Shown here one piece after another: positions 59,961 through 64,000 of a stretch of 64,000 nt of DNA. The notes below the pieces were generated by a model. The model saw only the letters and a list, made by a program, of their open reading frames with translations. It was not told where the DNA came from and did no database searches. The position numbers were made by a program, and so were the translations under genes. Positions within the stretch are counted from its first letter, which is position 1. Each line of letters begins with the position of its first letter. Location of the stretch: the NCBI GenBank assembly GCA_905221605.1, contig CAJNDS010002299.1, forward strand, positions 446,889 through 510,888, written 5' to 3'. The stretch comes from Symbiodinium natans (Eukaryota; Sar; Dinophyceae; Suessiales; Symbiodiniaceae).

Positions 59961-60129
59961 GCTTTGAACTGCAAAGCCTCATCCATGCAAGCCCCTGTGC
60001 AACCCAAGCTGCGCCCGACTCTCCAGGTCGTCTCGGAGGCCGTCCGTACTGAGGCCTGGTGGCTTCGATGCTCACACTCGCACGAGCAGGTATGGCAACC
60101 GTCCGATGGCTACACGTCACTGCTCAACA

Positions 60130-61250
60130 TTGAGTGCTCAGGCTTGCTATGTGCAAGAAGCTAGGTCGGACTGCTGGTGTCTCCTTCTGGCTGCGCACTA
60201 AGGTGGGGATCTTGTGAAGCTCTGAATCAAACCTCTGTGCCACGCGGCCAAGGACATAATGATTCTAGATTGGACGAGTAATGGCGCTGCATCAACCATA
60301 AAAAGTGGACATCCAGCAGTCGGCTTGTACTTGCCAGACAGGTCGAAAAATCGTTAAGCATGGCAGGCGCGGAATGAAGCAGACACGCCCGAGCAAAGAA
60401 AGAGAGAAGACAGAACGGTGAGAAGAATGTCGAAACTCAAGGTAATGTGACATTGAAAGAAGCCCGGGAAACAAGCGTTAAGGGGAAAGGCAAACGACTG
60501 CCTTAAACAACTACGAAAGGAATGAGGGGCTCGGAAAACTGGTCAGACGTTTATTCAGAGTGGGCCTGAAAGCTTCAAAGACTAAGCTGGAGTAAACCAA
60601 GTTCACCATACGATAAGAACGCTCAACAACTGAGCAACGCTAACTGCACCAAGTGTGCACTAAAGTATTTGAAGGCGGCAGAAGTGGGAGTAAAACGGCA
60701 CCAGGGCGAAAACAATGCGAATTCATGAGGTGAGGAAGAGTATTTTGAAGTGGTGGGTGGCAAGGTACTTGCAAGGACCGTATGGGATGTCACCACGCTG
60801 GAAGAATGCAAACCAAATGATGAATCCAGTCTTCGGAAGGAGACTATGAGGAGACGGAGTGAAAACAGAAGAACGAAGCCGTCACAGCACATAATGGCCT
60901 TGTCACTTAGTCACCAATTAGTTTCAGACCCACGTGTTCTTCGGGGGCGTAACCGAGAGGCAGGGTTTACACAACATGGGGTCTGTAGGGCCTTGATGTC
61001 AGGACTTGCAAGAGGGTTGCCCACCCCAAGCCACAGCCTTTCCCCAGTCGGGCCAGCGACGCGCCAGCCTGTGCCAAAAACGGTCGGGCAAAGCGCGAGT
61101 TACGCAGGAAGTGGTGAAGGCGACTGAAAATCAGGCACAGCCCGTGGACTCTCACAACCTCACCTATATGCTTCGCCACTCGGTTGCCCTCCACCCCCAG
61201 CAAAATGAAGTCCGGTGAGCAGATGTGAGCAGGAGCTCGGGGACTGTTCC
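60130..61250. other. 1.1 kb with no recognisable gene
   Basis: Open frames are short and without family motifs on both strands. A minus-strand reading near 61130-61060 (HFLRNSRFARPFLAQAG) is the most protein-like part but cannot be assigned. Confidence 0.45.
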
Positions 61251-61309
61251 TTCTCTGGTGGAATTCAGACGCAATTCGGTGGAGCTCCTTTGGTAAACGC
61301 CGAACATCT

Positions 61310-61460
61310 CCAGTCTACTGCTCGCCTGCCGCGCAGCGCCGCCCAGCCATCGGGCTGCCTGGCTTTTGCCGCGACGACTCTTCTTTGGCTTTTGGGAGGC
61401 TGCCGTGGCCACTTCGCCACAATCTTGACAAAGAGTTCCCGGTGTGGGCAACAGACCAGA
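61310..61460 (-). CDS. Possible basic exon of unknown function
   Basis: The minus strand stays open in two frames. One reads TLCQDCGEVATAASQKPKKS then RRGKSQAARWLGGAARQA; the other reads RELFVKIVAKWPRQPPKSQR. Both are basic and protein-like, so which frame is real cannot be told by eye. No family was recognised. Confidence 0.25.
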
Positions 61461-61864
61461 GGCCGAAGCATGGGTCCTGAACCTCCAAGCACATGTAGCC
61501 AAGGCGGAAATTTCTGGATTGAGGGTGTTGAGTGGTGTTGCGGAAATGCACTCTGCGGCTGAGTGTCAAACCCGATCCCTCGTGACCCCTCGAAAAGCAA
61601 GCATAATACAGGTCTCTTCTCCCTTTGGTTAAGTGAACGGTTCTGGGCTCCCACATAACTTACCCAGTGCACAGCATGTACCTCTATTGCTCAGGGTCTT
61701 GAAATACAGGCATTAGGCTTAAAGGAGAACCAAAGCCGGAGCCGGCGTGGGCCTTCTTTTTTTTGCTTTGCTCGATGTGTGCAAGCTCCTGCTGTGGGCT
61801 GCGTGGCTTTGCCAGCAGCAAACACCTGTTGGATGCCTTGAGCTTCTTTGCCCTCTGCATAATT

Positions 61865-62032
61865 ATGGCTTCCTTCGAGTTTTCCCATGCACGACATACT
61901 CTAGCAGAAGTCCGCGATTACGAGGAAGTCCTGCGAAAGCAGCGTTCTCAGCTAAACTCTGCTCCACTTCTTCGGAAGCCCGTCCAGGAGGGCAAGCTGG
62001 ACGTTAGCATCAGGATGGCTCCGCCAACGTGA
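61865..62032 (+). CDS. Short plus-strand coding-like exon
   Basis: The plus strand reads MASFEFSHARHTLAEVRDYE then EVLRKQRSQLNSAPLLRKP and continues KLDVSIRMAPPT, ending at a CCAAC|GTGAGC donor-like site or at the stop just after. Charge pattern and helix periodicity favour coding, and the opposite strand does not read well. It is one of the few plus-strand candidates. The function is unknown. Confidence 0.35.
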   Translation: MASFEFSHARHTLAEVRDYEEVLRKQRSQLNSAPLLRKPVQEGKLDVSIRMAPPT

Positions 62033-62796
62033 GCCCTAAACTGAGAAAGTCCGAGTACTCAACTACACGGCAGCATGTAGTGGGTTCCTTGTGTGCGCAG
62101 AAAGCCCAGTTCATCCGCAGCCCCGAGCTGCAATCACGAATCTTCCACATTGGCAGGGCTTTGGGGGCGTCGCTGCCGTGAACGGACTGTGGAGTCGTGT
62201 AGTGAACATGCATAGCCCATGAAAGCTGGGGATTGCTTCGGTACTCGTACGGAGCTCAGCGTGTGACGCTGCTACGTGCGGCCGCACGCTTGCACATGTA
62301 CACCTGCGAGAAAGACAGCCTAGCCCCAGCATGCAGCCACTCGGTGCGCAATGACCGGCAGGCATGAGCGCTGGACAAGGTTCGCCTGGTTCTCTTTCAA
62401 CATGTAGGGAGTAGATAGAATACTATATGGGTCGGGGAGCTATCTCCGGACGGTTTTATATTACACTTTCTCCAGGGGTTCTATCTACGTAAGGAGAGGT
62501 TTCCCATGCGGCTGGGTGTATAAATACCTTCGGAAGGTTCTTGGGGCGGCTGTCCTCTCCGCGGCATGCCCCACAGAAGCATCACAAGTACTTGCGTACC
62601 GTATAAACTTGAAGTCAGCGAGCAGTCAGCCCAAGATTTCGCCAGCTCAAGCTACAAGCAAGATGGTACAAGCATAATGTTCGCTTCCTTTGTGCTGCTC
62701 ATGCGTGGGCTTTTCTCACGGAAGTACGACGCGTTTGCGGCGACTGGCTGCGATTCTGCTTCGAAGGACCCTGGCAGGCAAGGCCAACATGCAGGC

Positions 62797-62895
62797 TAGG
62801 GTTTAGGGTTTAGGGTTTAGGGTTTAGGGTTTAGGGTTTAGGGTTTAGGGTTTAGGGTTTAGGGTTTAGGGTTTAGGGTTTAGGGTTTAGGGTTT
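62797..62895 (+). repeat. Interstitial telomere-type (TTTAGGG)n array, about 14 copies
   Basis: An uninterrupted run of TTTAGGG heptamers, the telomere repeat of plants and dinoflagellates, followed by ggtttcgactct. A second small cluster, agggtttcgactctagggtttagggtgtaggg, lies at 62942-62977 and repeats the same junction string. The array lies between genes on both sides, so it is interstitial rather than a chromosome end. Confidence 0.97.
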
Positions 62896-63418
62896 CGACT
62901 CTTTTTTTTAACAACCCTTCACTCCTTTTCGGGCGAGCTTACAGGGTTTCGACTCTAGGGTTTAGGGTGTAGGGTTTGCAGACTGAAAACCTGAAACTTA
63001 GTTCCAAGCCTCGGTCGACTGCTTGCGCGACGGCGAGATGCTGCGTCCACTCCTCGCCAGAGAAGTCCACTCACACTCAAGCCGTGTGGTCTTGAGAATT
63101 CGAACCCTTCACAAGTGCCGGGTGCTGCACATCTGTAGCTCTACATTCAAGAAACCTAAGAATGGCATGGAACCCACAGATGCTACAGGACATTGGCATC
63201 CCAGTGTGACCGTAACAGGCGGCAAATGTGTGATCGCCGACACGACGGAGCCTTTTTTCTCTGGGTGCTGAGAATTGCGAGGTCTGCGCTCTTCTGCGCT
63301 GAGCTGTTGCTACGTACGTATTCTGCATTAACTGTCTGCCTCTCCATGTCGGTGAGGGCACGAGGCAGCTGCACAAAAGGCTGCGGCCAAACCAACAAGA
63401 CGCGCACAAGTCCAACTT

Positions 63419-64000
63419 TCAGGGCTTGTAGTGGACAAGCTTCGCCTTGTCTTGCACGTGGTCGCCGAATTCGTATTTCTCCTGCTGTCCATCCCAGGCT
63501 GCGTGCCAGTCGTTCAGTCCGAAGCGCGGATTGTCCACAAAGCCTCGCATGAAGAAGTCGGCTGACACGATGGCATCGTAGACGGGCAGGCCCGTGGCTG
63601 CACGGACGTCATCTGAGAACGGCGGCAGCTGCGTACACTCCATCAGAATTGCATGAATATCGGGATTCTCAGCTACGACTTTCTTGGCCTTGCGGACTAT
63701 GCCGGGCGTAACTCTCTCTAGGTCAAGCGGCTCGCCGTTCGCAACCGCTTCGAAGCCGTCTACATCTTGACAACCAACAAGAATATAGCACCCCTCGTTC
63801 CAATCCACGCCGCACTCTTTGGCAACAGTGTCATGCATCGGTGCCAAGCTGACGCTATTTGCACTCAAGATTGCCACTTTCCCATCTGTGCCAAGGGCGG
63901 CATGTAAGGAAGGAAGCAATGCAAGGGAGGACATGACCACAGGCTTTGCGGTGTAGAGCCTGGCCTCATGCTGAAACCACATGAAGAAGCCGCAGTCGGA
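63419..64000 (-). CDS. Aspartate/glutamate racemase superfamily protein, C-terminal part
   Basis: An open frame enters from the right edge and ends at a stop at 63419, covering the last 193 residues. These cofactor-independent enzymes use two cysteines to move a proton at the alpha carbon of amino acids or related compounds. Both are visible: the first in SDCGFFMWFQ at the window edge and the second in LMECTQLPPFSDDVRAATG. LPVYDAIVSADFFMRGF follows, as in the family. Between them lie KPVVMSSLALLPSL and VAILSANSVSLAPMHD, the substrate-binding loops. The tail (DWHAAWDGQQEKYEFGDHV) is longer than a bacterial domain. No intron interrupts the visible part. The N-terminal part lies outside the window. 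The exact substrate cannot be told. Confidence 0.9.
   Translation of the reverse strand, partial: SDCGFFMWFQHEARLYTAKPVVMSSLALLPSLHAALGTDGKVAILSANSVSLAPMHDTVAKECGVDWNEGCYILVGCQDVDGFEAVANGEPLDLERVTPGIVRKAKKVVAENPDIHAILMECTQLPPFSDDVRAATGLPVYDAIVSADFFMRGFVDNPRFGLNDWHAAWDGQQEKYEFGDHVQDKAKLVHYKP

Noticed and set aside
62411-62488. Inverted decamer gtagatagaa / ttctatctac as a MITE
   Set aside because: Pairing stops after ten bases and there is no flanking duplication; probably chance.
62797-62895. TTTAGGG array as a true chromosome end
   Set aside because: Unique coding-type sequence continues on both sides, including the racemase-family gene to the right.
1-64000. tRNA, rRNA, CRISPR arrays, bacterial operons or riboswitches
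   Set aside because: No cloverleaf, rRNA core, spaced direct-repeat array or Shine-Dalgarno-led gene series was seen on reading both strands by eye.

Overview
The window looks like nuclear DNA of a dinoflagellate, most likely Symbiodiniaceae-like or a relative such as Polarella. Four things point there. Coding sequence is cut into many short exons. Introns begin mostly with GC, sometimes with GA or GT, and end in AG followed by G. An interstitial plant/dinoflagellate-type TTTAGGG array is present. Simple repeats are very abundant, and nearly all recognisable coding exons lie on one strand (minus), as in the long unidirectional gene arrays of these genomes. I see no bacterial operons, tRNA, rRNA or CRISPR.

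Layout, left to right; all main genes are on the minus strand, so each gene's 5' end is at its higher coordinate. 0.3-5.3 kb: a trypsin-like serine protease with cysteine-rich and ShK-like tail modules. 5.4-7.6 kb: no gene I can name. 7.6-9.8 kb: a SET-domain protein whose first exon encodes a signal-peptide-like N-terminus. 8.7-14.75 kb: a repeat belt (TACA/TACC and GA microsatellites, a 2.1-kb C-rich degenerate minisatellite, a block of recurring GCATCATGAGCATCAGC motifs with a large fold-back, and 14.45-14.6 kb tandem copies). 15.2-18.1 kb: exons of a multi-pass membrane protein, probably a MATE-type transporter. 19-23 kb: sparse, with CTT repeats and a few orphan coding blocks.

23.9-33.05 kb holds the best-resolved gene: a soluble (class III, ADCY10-like) adenylyl cyclase. 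Sixteen junctions can be joined in frame through both catalytic domains and then into a P-loop ATPase-type module. 34.8-40.0 kb: a TPR-repeat protein just upstream of it. 41.7-43.2 kb: a small membrane-anchored protein. 43.5-44.7 kb: a complete intronless coiled-coil protein with a 31-residue tandem repeat. 47.3-59.6 kb: a string of short coiled-coil exons ending in WW-like modules. An intronless pseudo-phosphatase/ubiquitin-like gene (54.3-55.7 kb) sits in the middle of that string on the same strand. 62.8 kb: TTTAGGG array. 63.4 kb to the right edge: the C-terminal part of an Asp/Glu-racemase-family enzyme.

The genes do not form an obvious pathway. The most interesting content is how they are built: an introner-like intron with direct repeats and terminal inverted repeats in the cyclase, GA-AG introns, intronless genes among intron-dense neighbours, and several fold-back elements. 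Exon boundaries given as exact were set by matching reading phase across the junction and by fit to the family. Boundaries marked approximate could not be fixed by eye.
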